64,000 bases of DNA, taken from NCBI GenBank assembly GCA_900095095.1, contig FMBT01000469.1:1-64000 (forward strand), read 5' to 3'. Numbering within the stretch: the stretch's first letter is position 1; each line of letters starts with the position of its first letter. The translations under genes and the position numbers were made by a program. Shown in pieces: positions 24,059 to 35,856 of the stretch. The stretch comes from Fragilariopsis cylindrus CCMP1102 (lineage: Eukaryota; Bacillariophyta; Bacillariophyceae; Bacillariales; Bacillariaceae). The notes beneath the pieces are model-generated. The model searched no databases, had not been told where the DNA came from, and worked only from the letters and a program-made list of their open reading frames with translations.

Positions 24059-25746
24059 GTTTTTTTTTCTGTTTACGTGTGGTAAAAGCGTGTTTTTTTT
24101 CTTTTTCTTTTTCTTCTTCTAATTCTTTCTGTGATATTGAAATTATATGCTTTACGTGTCTCTGTCTTGTTTCCCTTCTAAATTTGAATTAAAAGAAGGA
24201 AAAAAACGAAAACGAATACAATACTACTGTATAATACGTGCGATGACTGAATAAAAAGAAAAATCTTCGGTCAAGCCAAAGCATTGTTAGCTAGCTATTA
24301 GCCAGTGTCGTATTTCGTGACTATGCAAATGTCGTGCATGAACATTTACTAGATTCATTTTTCACTTCTTCTCTTTCAAATCTTCTCTTTGCTATTTCGC
24401 GCTACGAGTTTAATCGCGAAAAAAAGTCGTTGTTCTTTGTACATAGACACGTCGGTCGTCATATGATTATTCCACGGTTCTATTCTTCTTTTTCGAAGAA
24501 GAAGAAGAATAAGCGGTTGTTTCCTATACGGCTGTAATAGTATTTATACCTTTCTCATTTATCAATTCTTCTTCTGTAAATACCCTTTATGTACTATTTT
24601 ATTTATCGTTCTGCATTCCATTTTCTAGATACTGGAGTTAGTAAATTTATCTGTTGTAAGAAGTGTCTGTGTATGTGATCGACTTTTGGAATGGAATTTT
24701 TTTGCTTTTTCTCTTGTTTTGTATGTTCTTTCTTTTTCGCAAAGATTCTCGGCTGAAAGCCAAGGAAGACATAACTAACTAGAGATTAAATACCTCCCAA
24801 TTTCTAATAGTAATAATAGCTCGAATATCATCCGGCAAAATTATTTATACTCTTATAGTCGATACACAACGTACATGAAGCCAGCGCCTTAATTAACTGC
24901 TTGTTGTTGACATAATAGCTCGAATATCAACCGGCATAATTGTTTATTGTCGATACACAACGTACATGAAGCCATGATGTGAGCCTTAACTAATAAAGAT
25001 TAAATAAAGCCTACCTTAATAAATAGCTTGAAAAACCCGGCCAAATAAAATTAATTAACTGTTGTTTGTTGTTGACATTACTATTGAAAAGTGTTAAACA
25101 ATAGAAGAAGAAGTTTGGCGCTACTAGTAGGTCGCTAAATAAATAGCTCTCGTCATATGGCTGAATTTGCGCGCCTGTTTGAAATGAAGAGAGCGATGAA
25201 AAAATGATGAGCAAAGACAGAAGATCGATGTCGCTACTTGTACAAAATTCGTGTTTGTTTGGGTGGATGGAGGTGTTTGTTTTAGTTTACAGTGTGATTG
25301 AATGACAAGTGGAGGTACGTCCTCCTTTCCAATTTACCGCTTGACAATAAGCGTTGCACGGAGGAAGTACAGTACAGTAGAGTAAAGTAAGTTAGTGATT
25401 TTACGTCAGGATCCACAAAATTTTTACGCGCGTTACTGCATATGCCCCCCCCTCTGTACTAACTTACTTAGGTCCTACCTAGTACAGTACGGCCCCTACC
25501 TTATCCGTCTAAGGGATATAGCACTGTACCGCTAAGCAACGATTTTGAAATTGATCGCCATCAGGACAATTAAAAGACACCACATGAATACAGGTTCGGC
25601 ACCTACTCATTGAAGTAGGCTATCTAATACAGGTACAATGAAATAATACAAGCAAGCAAGCAAGCAACAACACTAACTTCCTGTAATACAGTACGGGGTT
25701 ATATTGGCAAGGTCGAGTCGAGTGCAACAGTACAAGTACAAAACAA
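24059..25746. other. Intergenic with tandem repeats, no gene seen
   Basis: Pyrimidine-rich sequence directly upstream of the GC-rich gene's start, followed by an AT-rich stretch with a three-copy tandem repeat (24812-25080) and, close to the next gene, many GTAC/ACAGTAC words. A 67-codon frame at 24334 has no recognisable features. Confidence 0.55.
24812..25080. repeat. Tandem repeat, three diverged units of about 100 bp
   Basis: Units begin near 24812, 24912 and 25018. Each starts with AATAGCTnGAA...CCGGC and ends with a TTGTTGTTGACAT-like word; the first two also share TCGATACACAACGTACATGA. The third copy is the most diverged. Family unknown. Confidence 0.75.
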
Positions 25747-25779
25747 ATGCATTACAGTACAGTACTAAGTAAAAGTACA

Positions 25780-28466
25780 ATGCGATTTCGTCTTTGTCGT
25801 CTTCTACTAATATTAATCGTTCTTGTAGTTCTGCATCCGTATCAGTATCAGCAGTTCGCTTTTTTGGTCGTTGCAGCAACAACATCCTCATCCTCATCCA
25901 CAGCTACTATTAGGAATAGTGATAGTATCAACAACAACAACAACAACGATGTTGAAAGGACAACAACAATAAGTAGGAAGAAGGATCATTATTTATTCAA
26001 AGATTGGTGGTTTCGAAGAAGGAAAATAAGAAGTATAAGAAGTAGAAGTCGTCGAACAAACAAAAAAGAAAAACTATACCACGACGAAAACAATGACAAT
26101 AATAATGACAATGATAATATCACAAATACTAATGTGTATTTAATTATCACACCATTTGATAATACACTTAGTTTTGCTATTATAGAAGAATTGATTTCAC
26201 GATTATTAGTAGTATCATTAAAGATGACACCAAATACAAACACAACTACAAACACAACTACAACTACAAATGTAAATACCAACAACGTTGTCTACTTGAT
26301 TCGTTATTCACCACCAAAACATGACAATGATGACGATGAGAATGAGAATGATAATAATGTACAACGTCGTCGAAAAAATCCAAAATTATTGAAACGAAAA
26401 CGAAAACGAAACCGAAGAATAAAAATTATACAACGTCAAGAAAAGAAATGGTTACAAAAATTACATCATCGAATTCAAACAATAATAAAAACCACCGATA
26501 AGAATAAGAATAGGAATAATAATAATGTGATTTTTCGTTGTTGTAATAGTTCTCCTTCCTCTTCATCATCATTTGATGATGATGATGATTCAAATTTAAA
26601 TGATAATGATTTCAATGATTTCAATTCTAATTCTTATTTTCAATTTAATCCATTTGGTGGAAAATTGAATATACGTAAATCTGTAAAAGACTTATTAGAA
26701 ACTATTCAATTCGATATTATTGATAGGATTAGTACTGATAACGATAACGACGATAATAATAATAGTAATAATAATAAAGACGATAATGACAATGACAACG
26801 ACAATAACGACGATAACAACAATATCATTGCGATTGATGATTCTGAGTCTATATCTGCATCATCTTCTTCTGTAATAGAAGAAACGAAAACAACAACAAC
26901 AACAGCAACAACAACAAATACTTTTAATAGTCATAAAAGTATCTGCATCCGTGGAATTTTATTTAATCCATATGGATCATTATCATCTATTATTGATATT
27001 GATATTGATATGATAATGATTATAATAGTAATGAAAATGAAGATGAAAATCGTATCTTGACATTATTGGAAGAAGAAGAAGAAGAAGAAGAAGAAGAAAC
27101 AGTGTCACCATTAGCAGAATATAAATTAATATCAATAGCAATATTTATTGATGTACTTATCAAGAATGTTTTTGGTCGTGGTGGTGATTTTGGTGGTATT
27201 AGTGGTAGTGGTAGTGGTAGTGGTAGTGGTGAGTGTCAATCCTCGTCATCGTCATCGTCATCATCATCATCGTTGTATAGTACAGAAACATCTCCACGAA
27301 TTATTGTTGTTGGAACTGAAGCAGCAAGAGGTTTACCTAAAATGAATATTCCTGTACCATTTGATGGTTTTAGAAAAAGAAGACCAAGCACGACGACATC
27401 GACGACGACGACATCGACCGGGAGACGAGCATCTTCAACAACAACAACAGCAACAGCAACAATAACAATAACAACAATAAAGTGCTAAAGCAGCAGCAAC
27501 ATCAACATCAACAGCTGAGATGTTCAAATCTGATATTCAGGATCGTTTGTTGATGAAAAAAATTAATGGTAATAAAAGTACAACTGCAACTCAACTACAA
27601 GTTGGGAAGTGGAATATGCTGAATTGAATGCTTTGATGGTATTGTATTTCAAAGCTTTATCATCATTACTGAACAAGATGAACTACTTGCTAGAAGAAAA
27701 AGACGAAGAAGAAAACAACAAAATGAAGAAGTCTTCATCCAGACAAAAAAAACTGAATACAGTAAACGTCAACAACAACGTCAACAACAACAACAACAGC
27801 AACAATACGGATCCTGAATCTGCTACTGATTCTAACTTCTATTTTGGGATTGTGTCACCAGGAATGACCTCGAATCATTTCATATTTGTCATGTACCAAA
27901 ATATGCACGTACTATATCGTTTCGATGTAAATTATGGGTATGTCGTAGTTTCCCATTCGTATTTCAATTCCTGAAAAAATGTGAAATTGCAAAATCAGTG
28001 AAGGATGGTGCAGCAATTTTAGTACGTGCAGTATTAAATGATTATACTATTGCTGGTATGGACTATAATACTAATAATAATAATAATACTGATAAAAATG
28101 ATCATAATATGGAAAATTATCCAAACAAAAGCAACATCGTTGACGTTGATATTGATGCTGATACTGATCATGAAATTAACTTTGGTGGTGGTCAATTATC
28201 AAATAATCAACGTTGGGATGATATATATCCTAATGGATCTGTGGTTGGTGCAAAATCAGGCACAGGTGGTCCATTATGTGAACAAACACGTTTGATTTAC
28301 AATGAATCGACCAATCGTGTAGGTATTGTTGATGTAGAAGTTGATGACAACGAACAATGATAGTGGTAATGGTAGTGGTAGTGGTATGACTAACAGTAAC
28401 TTCCTCGGGAACGCTGATTTGCAAAGACTGGTGTATGACATCACACAGAAGTTTGTTGTTGAATAA
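25780..28466 (+). CDS. Short-chain dehydrogenase/reductase-like secreted or plastid protein
   Basis: Order of blocks follows an SDR Rossmann fold. ATG 25780 (MRFRLCRLLLILIVLVVL) gives a good signal sequence; an in-frame ATG 33 bases upstream is weaker. QFAFL after the hydrophobic stretch could be a diatom plastid-type cleavage motif. The first strand is VYLIITPFDNTLSFAIIEEL, where SDRs have TGxxxGxG. Later come PRIIVVGTEAARGLP, EYAELNALMVLYFKAL (active-site Tyr/Lys region), FYFGIVSPGMTSN and SVKDGAAILVRA. The C-terminal end is SGTGGPLCEQTRLIYNES, then LQRLVYDITQKFVVE, with stop TAA at 28464-28466. Large Asn/Asp inserts swell the protein. The frame steps several times between 27050 and 28400, each as for a lost base. 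The Gly-rich cofactor motif and the YxxxK Lys are not visible, so catalysis is doubtful. Confidence 0.5.
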
Positions 28467-29335
28467 AAGGTCATATTGAACTACAACCATATTATGGTGA
28501 ATATATAATTCTCCAACAGAAGATTGGTTTGGTATATCTCACAAATTGTAGTAGGGTTATGATGAATGAATGCATACACGTGAGCATATATAAGATATTT
28601 CTGTATTGTTTCTGTCAGTGTAATTGTCAATTATGAATAATTATAGTTAGTTATATGCCATATGTGAAAAGTGATGTACGCACTTTCTTTTGGACCATTG
28701 CCTTTATTGCTTTACTTGCCGCACCACTAGATGCAGATAAACTATCGTCTTGTACTCCGCTTACCGTCACTACCTTTCCTCCTACTACCTTCTTTCGTTA
28801 CTTCAGCTTGTAAGACAATCTTGAATACAGTACGTACGTTGCTCGTTTGAATGACACAAACCCCCACCATAGTACTTCTTTCTCTGTTCTTCCTATTGTG
28901 GCGGGTATCATTTCACGACAGAATGTACCGGACCATAATCCACATGATGTGATAGTTCTATTACATTTGGTTTGCATCCATTCCAATTTGTTTCCATAAA
29001 TACATTTTGTTCTGTAGCAAAACAACCAAACCAAAATCCATTCGATGGCTTCACAACATACAGTACTCGTTTAAATTTAAATTAACGGACGTATAATTCA
29101 TAACAGTACTGCTAGTTACTGTATTACTAGTACGGGAGTCGATCCATAATTACTATCTGTATTGGTGTTATCAGCTCCTACTGCTGCATCTGCTGTTCTA
29201 CTACTTAGGCCTTTATTGGATCCATTCATGACATGTACGACTTTACAGCACAAGCCCCTGGTAGCGCTAAACTGGTGGCACTAAACTGTGTGAATGTGGA
29301 TGCGAGTGCGGGTGTACATGTGGTTGCGAGTGCGT

Positions 29336-29388
29336 GTGTGGATGTGGATGTGGATGTGGATGTGGATGTGGATGTGGATGTGGTTGCG
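29336..29388. repeat. (GTGGAT)n hexanucleotide repeat
   Basis: Seven to eight near-perfect copies of GTGGAT, flanked on both sides by a GTTGCGAGTG word that recurs several times from 29318 to 29535. Confidence 0.88.
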
Positions 29389-29403
29389 AGTGCGTGTGGA
29401 GAT

Positions 29404-29625
29404 GTGGTTGCGAGTGTAGATATGGTTGTGAATGCGGGTAGCACGAAATAGGAAAGAACAGAAGATTTGAAAAAGAAGAATGAAAAATGATATGAATCCG
29501 CTAATGAAAGCAGAATACATGTGGTTGCGAGTGTAGATGTGATTGCGAATGAGGGTTGCGCGAAATAGGATTTGAAAAAGAAGAATGAAAAATGATATGA
29601 ATCCGCGAATAAAAGCAAAATACAT
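29404..29625. repeat. Tandem duplication, units 117 and 105 bp
   Basis: Unit 1 is 29404-29520 and unit 2 is 29521-29625. Both run from GTGGTTGCGAGTGTAGAT through GAAATAGG and TTTGAAAAAGAAG to AATACAT. Unit 2 lacks 12 bases after GAAATAGG. A few substitutions separate them. Confidence 0.88.
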
Positions 29626-29690
29626 CGACAAAAACAAAAAAACACACATAGTAAATCAATGAGTTAAATAAATATGTAAACACTACTTAT

Positions 29691-29842
29691 ACCTTTAAAT
29701 TCCTTTAAATGGAGAAATTCCGACAAGCACTTTTCCACCCTTTTTGAAAGAGATACCTTTAAATTCCTCTAAATGGAGAAATTCCGACAAGCACCTTAAA
29801 GTCTGAAGTTCTTCCAATTAGTCCACCATTTTTGAAAGAGAA
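29691..29842. repeat. Direct repeat upstream of BspA-like gene
   Basis: Two units, starting at 29691 and 29755, share ACCTTTAAATTCCT, then AAATGGAGAAATTCC and GACAAGCAC, and end in CCACC...TTTTTGAAAGAGA. The second unit carries about 25 extra bases. It lies 260-410 bases upstream of the ATG, where it could be promoter sequence; that role is inference. Confidence 0.8.
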
Positions 29843-30100
29843 GATCCAAAGATAAGATCTACAGTACAGATCTACAGCACTTGTACAGAGAACACGAAAT
29901 ACGTTACGACCCAGCGAATGAAAGCAAATAGCTACCAAAAGAAAATAGTCCATCACATGCTCACAAATCAGTTTTACTTCGTGAAACATTTGAGCTACCA
30001 TCGATATCACAAAAGGAAGAAGAAGAAGAAGAAGAAGAAGAAGAAAAACACAGTATAACATCAATTTCTTTTTCAATCATCAAGAATCTTAAAACCAACA

Positions 30101-32287
30101 ATGAGATTTTCCTCTGCGTTAATTCCATTCCTTCCAAGCCTTTCGACTTCAGTTGCAATGGCTATGGAAGAACCCCATGACTCTGTCCTACATGACATCA
30201 CAGCATCAATCCTTGAAGAATCACTTGAAGTCAAATACAGAAACAAAAGGTCCTATCTTGAGCCATTAAAGATTCAAAATAGCAATGATGGTCCTCCTAA
30301 GAATGCAAATGATGTAGAGCTTGCTGATGGTAAAGGTGATATCATGCAGAAGAAGGAGCTGATTCATCATCTAGTAGACCATCAAGAATATCAAGAAGGA
30401 AAATCATTGGAGGAATGCGATATTTCTTCTACTACTACTACTGCTGCTACTGCTACTACTACTTCTGATGATAATTCTTTAATGAAAAGGAAAATCTCTT
30501 CGAATAAAGAAAGTATCACTAAGATGGACTATGGTCATCTAAATCGTGGTACCTGCTCGTCCCCTAATGATGCTTGTGTTCCTCAAAACAAAGCAATTGA
30601 AGAAAATGGTGCCTTTTTGGAACCAGAAGATGCATCCTATGCATTTAGTGGATATTGTGTTCCACTTTCTGTTCTAGAAGATACGGAATATAAGAATGCT
30701 GTTACTACTACTACTATGTCCCTCATTGATAATGAAGAATTCAATAAGGAGGAGGAAATGACTGATTCCTACTATCATTACCACCCACAATATGATCAAC
30801 ATCACCGTCAACTTGATTCGTTGGATTGTGCTTCTGAATGCACTGGTACACGTCCAGACGTTTCTAGTTTTGATGGTCCCTTCAAATTTCTGTTTATATG
30901 TTACGTTATTGGAAATTGTGCAATAGCTTATCCTGATATTAGTTGCTGGAATACAACAGGCATTACTGATATGTCCTATACGTTTTCAGGTATAATAACC
31001 AATGAGGGGAAAAATTTTAATGCTCCAATAGAGTGTTGGGATGTTTCTCAGGTAACAACAATGAAGGGTATGTTTTACAGTGCAAGTAATTTTAACCAAC
31101 ATATTGACTCATGGGATGTCTCTCAGGTAGAGGATATGTCTGTAATGTTTTTACGTGCAGGTGGTTTCAATCAATGTCTTTCCACATGGGCTGAAAAGAC
31201 CGATGATAATGTGTATACAACTAATATGTTGTATGGCACTGATTGTCCTAATGGTATAGATAGTCCAAATGCAACCATTGGACCATGGTGTCAAGACTAT
31301 ACACAAGGATGCTTTGCTCCTAGTTTCGAGCCGTCTCAGCAGCCATCTGATCTCCCAAGCAACTCACCAAGTTCATTGCCTAGTGCTAGTTCATTACCTA
31401 GTGCTAGCTCTATACCAAGTAGTACACCAAGTTCTACACCAAGTTCTACACCAAGTAGCACACCAAGTTCTACACCAAGTAGTACATTAAGTTCTACACC
31501 AAGTTCTACACCAAGTTCTACAACAAGTAGCACACCAAGTAGCACACCAAGTAGCACACCAAGCAGCACACCAAGCAGCACACCAAGTAGTACATTAAGT
31601 TCTACACCAAGTTCTACACCAAGTAGCACACCAAGTAGCACACCAAGTTCTACACCAAGTAGTACATTAAGTTCTACACCAAGTTCTACACCAAGTTCTA
31701 CAACAAGTAGCACACCAAGTAGCACACCAAGTAGCACACCAAGTAGCACACCAAGCAGCACACCAAGCAGCACACCAAGTAGTACATTAAGTTCTACACC
31801 AAGTTCTACAACAAGTAGCACACCAAGTAGCACACCAAGTAGCACACCAAGTAGCACACCAAGCAGCACACCAAGCAGCACGCCGACTGGTACGCCAACT
31901 GGTACGCCGACTGGTAAACCAACTGCTACACCAACTGCTACACCAACTGCTACACCAACTGCTACAAAAATTCCTAATGAATGTAATAATGTTGATGAAT
32001 CAGATTTTAGTTTCAAAGGAAAGTCATGCAAAAAGTATTTGAAAAAGAAAACAGAAAAAAAGTGTACAAATAGAATTGATGGTGTGCTTGTTGCAGATAG
32101 CTGTCCATCATTATGTAAACGTTTTTGTCCACCATGTAAGAATAAGTCTGGTAAGTTTAAATTAGAAAATAGTAAGAGATTTAATTGCAAGAAGATCAAA
32201 AAGAAAAAAAAATGCAACAGCATCACCAAATCAGGTGCATTAGCAAAAGAAATCTGCCCTGTGGCATGCAAATTTGAAGGCTGTTAG
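30101..32287 (+). CDS. BspA-like (DUF285) secreted surface protein with Pro/Ser/Thr stalk
   Basis: A complete 728-codon single-exon gene. ATG 30101 starts MRFSSALIPFLPSLSTSVA, a likely signal peptide. An acidic region with Thr and Ser runs follows. Residues about 257-386 carry DUF285/BspA repeats: ISCWNTTGITDMSYTFSG, IECWDVSQVTTMKGMFY, NQHIDSWDVSQVEDMSVMF and NQCLSTW. Residues about 408-624 are a repeated Pro-Ser-Ser-Thr stalk, closing in TPTG and TPTA units, probably glycosylated or phosphorylated and extended. The last 100 residues are two copies of a Cys/Lys-rich module (FKGKSCKKYLKKK...CPSLCKRFC and FNCKKIKKKKKC...CPVACKFEGC). This layout is known from diatom secreted and adhesive proteins, and basic Cys modules could bind silica or polysaccharide. 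The adhesive role is inference. No GPI-like tail is evident. Confidence 0.88.
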   Translation: MRFSSALIPFLPSLSTSVAMAMEEPHDSVLHDITASILEESLEVKYRNKRSYLEPLKIQNSNDGPPKNANDVELADGKGDIMQKKELIHHLVDHQEYQEGKSLEECDISSTTTTAATATTTSDDNSLMKRKISSNKESITKMDYGHLNRGTCSSPNDACVPQNKAIEENGAFLEPEDASYAFSGYCVPLSVLEDTEYKNAVTTTTMSLIDNEEFNKEEEMTDSYYHYHPQYDQHHRQLDSLDCASECTGTRPDVSSFDGPFKFLFICYVIGNCAIAYPDISCWNTTGITDMSYTFSGIITNEGKNFNAPIECWDVSQVTTMKGMFYSASNFNQHIDSWDVSQVEDMSVMFLRAGGFNQCLSTWAEKTDDNVYTTNMLYGTDCPNGIDSPNATIGPWCQDYTQGCFAPSFEPSQQPSDLPSNSPSSLPSASSLPSASSIPSSTPSSTPSSTPSSTPSSTPSSTLSSTPSSTPSSTTSSTPSSTPSSTPSSTPSSTPSSTLSSTPSSTPSSTPSSTPSSTPSSTLSSTPSSTPSSTTSSTPSSTPSSTPSSTPSSTPSSTPSSTLSSTPSSTTSSTPSSTPSSTPSSTPSSTPSSTPTGTPTGTPTGKPTATPTATPTATPTATKIPNECNNVDESDFSFKGKSCKKYLKKKTEKKCTNRIDGVLVADSCPSLCKRFCPPCKNKSGKFKLENSKRFNCKKIKKKKKCNSITKSGALAKEICPVACKFEGC
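31411..31975. repeat. 12-bp coding tandem repeat array (PSST stalk) with higher-order units
   Basis: Units of 12 bases (ACACCAAGTAGC or ACACCAAGTTCT types) encode Pro-Ser-Ser-Thr. Four Thr-Leu-Ser-Ser variant units divide the array into larger blocks, two of which share a long identical arrangement (from about 31480 and about 31660). Three ACTGG and several ACTGC units close the array. Confidence 0.92.
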
Positions 32288-33570
32288 GTAATTTGATATA
32301 GGTAAAGTTCTGATCAACTTTCAGTCCTCAACATCACTAACAAGCAACATTAACAAAAACAAATTACAGTAAACAACTGAAAATCAAATATGTAACGTAT
32401 TAACAAAGTAAAAAAAACATCAACAATAGTGATAGAATACGTGAAGCATTGAGAGAGATACAAACACAAGGATCTGCGAGACAATCTTGAGGAGAAAGGT
32501 ACAATGCAATTTATATTTATATCTATATTACATATTATATATACATACATGGGACAAAGAAGATACACTGGCTGTGTTGCCCAGCCCGTCCATTGTGACG
32601 CAAAATAAAAACAAAATAAAGATAAATTATTATAATTATTGATCAATGATCAATAATGTATTTAGAATAACAGTGTGCTGTATATTTCATCTTCAAACAT
32701 CATCTCATAACGTTGTACAGATTTTCAGTAACAGAAATAATGATTATTGTGTCTACTGTTCTCAAAGAACCTGTACGTAGACTAGGGAGAGAAAGTATTG
32801 TGTATTGTATTATGAAGGACTTGGTGGTCGTCAGAATCGAATTGCTCCAATCAATTGCTGATTGATTGGTCATAGTTTACCTTTCTTCTTCTTCGTCTAG
32901 AGCTAGCTAGCAGATTGAGTTCCGAGAAAAAAAGATACAAGCAGCACACAAGGACTTAAAATGGATATGTGGTTGGGATGGCAAACCAATGCCCTTATCG
33001 GGTAGGACAGGTAGGAACAATCGAGATGAGAGTACAGTAGTCGACGTCGTAGTTGTGTTCTATACTGTGAACGCGGCTTCGCAAAAAGATCTACTAGTCC
33101 TGCACAAAAAGATTTCACAATGTGAGGAATTCTTGACTGAATGAAATGTTCGCCTTTCGGGATGGACGGTAAAGCATTTATTTCTTTGGATTTTATTATT
33201 ATCAGCGACGATGATTGATTGATTAATTGATTGAATCATATATTCATTCATTCATTCACACTTCTAGAAAATTCTCGGAGTTGTTTCTATGAACTACAAC
33301 AAAATAGGTTAGAACACGACGCAACAGTATTGCAGTCATCCATGATGTCGGCCATAAGCACATTATGGAGAGCAAATATTATTTTGGGGGGGGGGGGGGC
33401 ACGTAAAACCGTGGAAAAAAATCCCAAACCGGAGATGAAGGAAGGGACAAAAGTTCGATATTTTGTATCTTTGATATTAGATAGTACTCATTGTACATGT
33501 ACTTCTATAGTCCTTTGCACTTTTGCTACAGTATCAAAGTTTCTGTTTTCTTTTTCTTCCTTTTCTTCAT
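32288..33570. other. Intergenic between convergent genes, nothing recognised
   Basis: Lies between the 3' ends of the BspA-like and MATE genes. A G14 run sits at 33386-33399 and an ATTGATTGATT-type repeat near 33210-33235. A 175-codon plus-strand frame at 33231 overlaps the MATE last exon antisense and has no protein signature. Confidence 0.55.
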
Positions 33571-35856
33571 TTACAACAAAGATGTTGTTTCCATTGCTGG
33601 TTTTGACGTTGCCACATTATTGGACTGTTGTTGGACGACAATTATCGATCCATTTTTGTTATCCGTATTTTCATTATCGTCATCATCTTGATATAAAATC
33701 TTATCTTGTATTTTATACCAATCACTACATACAAAGACTAAAATTAATGTTCCATTAATACCAATGTATGATATATTCATCCAAAACCATGCATCATTCA
33801 AGGAACCATTATCTTTTACAATTGTTGTATAATATATAATTGGCATACCAAAACACCATAACCAAAATACATTAATAACACCTAGGTCCCATTGTTTACC
33901 TAATCCACTATTATATTAATACAGCAGTATATAGCAGTATATAGCAGATAGTATTAGTGTGAGAGAGATTGTACGAAACGAGACAAAGTCTGCGAGAAGA
34001 AGAAGAGAGAGAGAGAGAGTACAAGAAGGATGACGTGACAGTAAAATAGAAGGCTATGCTTTTAGCTTACCTAGAAATACCAGCCAATAAACCAAATAAT
34101 GCAATATTCAAATTATAGAATGATACTAATGGCCAAATCTCTTCTGCTAAGTCATATACTGCCTTATCAGTACCAGAATCATCATTATTAACAAAAATTG
34201 TTATAAAGAATGATCTGAAGACATAAAGAAGAATTGCAACGAAACCAAATAATATAACACTAATGCTAGTAACAATAATTGCAATATATTGTGTTCGACG
34301 GACACTACTGGGTAGTGAAATACCCATTCTAACGGCGACTAGAATAAAACAGATCAAAGAATGAGAGAAAGAGGAGGAATAATTGAGAGTGAGAGAGAGA
34401 GAGCAATAACTACAAGACGAAGACAATAGACACCAAGAACAAGTGAAAATATGCATATGGCAAGCATATTATAACATACGTACGTGCAATACCAAATGCA
34501 ATAGGAATCGTTGATACATTCATAACAATTTGGTTTGGTATAGTATGAACGGACATAGCAATAATACCAAGTTTACCAACAATTAAACCTAATGCTTCCC
34601 AAAATACCCATTCTGATTGTGCAATAACACCACCTAATCCTAAAGAAACAAATAACTTGAGATTAACAGTATCAAACATTGATTTTCTAATTAATGATTT
34701 ATAACCACCATCTTCTTCAATTGGCCATGTTCTTTTATCATGTGGTTTTTTATAACATACATATCCCAACAGGAACATTGCTTGACATATCCAATTTATA
34801 ACATATGCAATTGCTGTACCAATAAATCCCCACCAATGACAACATAGATGTAATGTTGGTGCAATTAATACTGTACTTAATAAACTAACAATAATAACAG
34901 GTTTCATTATACGCTGCACCGTACAAAATTTACATAATGAACCATATAAAATCGAGAAAGGTAATGACCAAACAAATATATTATACCACTCGTTCGCAAA
35001 ATTGGATGCTTCTTCATCTTCACCTAATGCAATTAGAATATCCTTTAAATACATAATCAAAATAATATTGATTGGTACTAGTAATAATACAGAACATATT
35101 ACACCACGTATAGCTAAATAACCAACTTCATTATACTCACCTTTCCCTAATGCTTGTGGACTTAATGTATCAATTGCACCAAATAATCCTGTTACTAATG
35201 TTTGTGTACACAAATTTCCCATTAAATTTGCTAATGTAAATGCACTATTATAAAACGAATGGTTTTAAATATATAGTGAGCAAATGAAATAAAAGGGAGA
35301 GAAAGAGAGGAAAATAATGTGTTAGAAAAAAAAGGGAATGGAATCAAGCAGACGAGGAAGAGAGAGAGAGATTAACATGTCGACGGCAACGTAACGTTAC
35401 GTTTTACAATACAATTTAATTTAATTTAATTTAATTTAATTTAATTTAATTTAGCACTACGTACCTTAAATAAACAGGACCATATAATCGTCCAACATAG
35501 GATGCTGTTATCAATGGACTCATTGCGAAACCTAAATACATTAATGCAGTGGTTGCTGCTAATTCTAAAAATAATGTAAGTTCATGTACAAAATCTGTAC
35601 TCTCAAATTTTGATTTACGTATTTCAGATTCATCTAATGCTTTAATTTCATGTGTTTGATTCCAATATACACAACCCATTGCTTCAATGTTTTGTACACA
35701 CATTGATGGCCGTCCGCCACCGTCCATTTGTCGTAATAGTTGACGGCGGCCTACACTTGTTAAAGACGAGGAGTTTCTGTTAGAATTACGAGAAGATGCA
35801 TTCATCATCGGTTTTGTTGTTGTTGGTGGTGGTGGTGGTGAAGACATCGTAGTCAT
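33571..35856 (-). CDS. MATE family multidrug/metabolite efflux transporter
   Basis: Cation-coupled (H+ or Na+) antiporter of the MATE family in a cell or vacuolar membrane. Four exons: 35856-35465, 35244-34484, 34338-34071, 33907-33571, all with GT-AG introns and consistent phases; about 585 residues, no frame break. ATG 35856 (MTTMSSPPPPP) is chosen because the longer frame starts at TTG. A Ser/Asn-rich cytosolic N-terminus with Cys and His-containing stretch precedes the first span (ELTLFLELAATTALMYLGF). Family blocks: LITASYVGRLYGPVYL, GNLCTQTLVTGLFGAIDTLSPQALGKGEY, VPINIILIMYL, IPNQIVMNVSTIPIAFGIALAVRMG and GISSGLGKQWDLGVINVFWLW. About twelve membrane segments fit. The second half of the NTxxSQAxG-type motif, LSPQALGKGE, is conserved. 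Intron 1 contains a (TTTAA)n run. Substrate unknown. Confidence 0.93.
35411..35452. repeat. (TTTAA)n microsatellite in MATE intron 1
   Basis: Eight consecutive AATTT/TTTAA units immediately downstream (in gene sense) of the first-intron donor. Confidence 0.93.

Larger units (their letters stand above)
28467..30100. other. Intergenic, repeat-rich upstream of BspA-like gene
   Basis: Holds a (GTGGAT)n run, a 117/105-bp tandem duplication and a pair of about 65-85-bp direct repeats (listed separately), plus a (GAA)n run at about 30015-30043 just before the next gene. Minus-strand frames rich in His/Ile here are translations of the hexamer repeat and are not genes. Confidence 0.6.

Noticed and set aside
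29226-29649. Minus-strand frames with long His/Ile alternation
   Set aside because: They are direct translations of the (GTGGAT)n repeat and its flanks; no start context or conserved part supports a protein.
31336-32271. 311-codon minus-strand frame full of Leu-Gly-Val repeats
   Set aside because: It is the antisense of the PSST stalk array of the BspA-like gene, whose sense strand has signal peptide, DUF285 and Cys modules.
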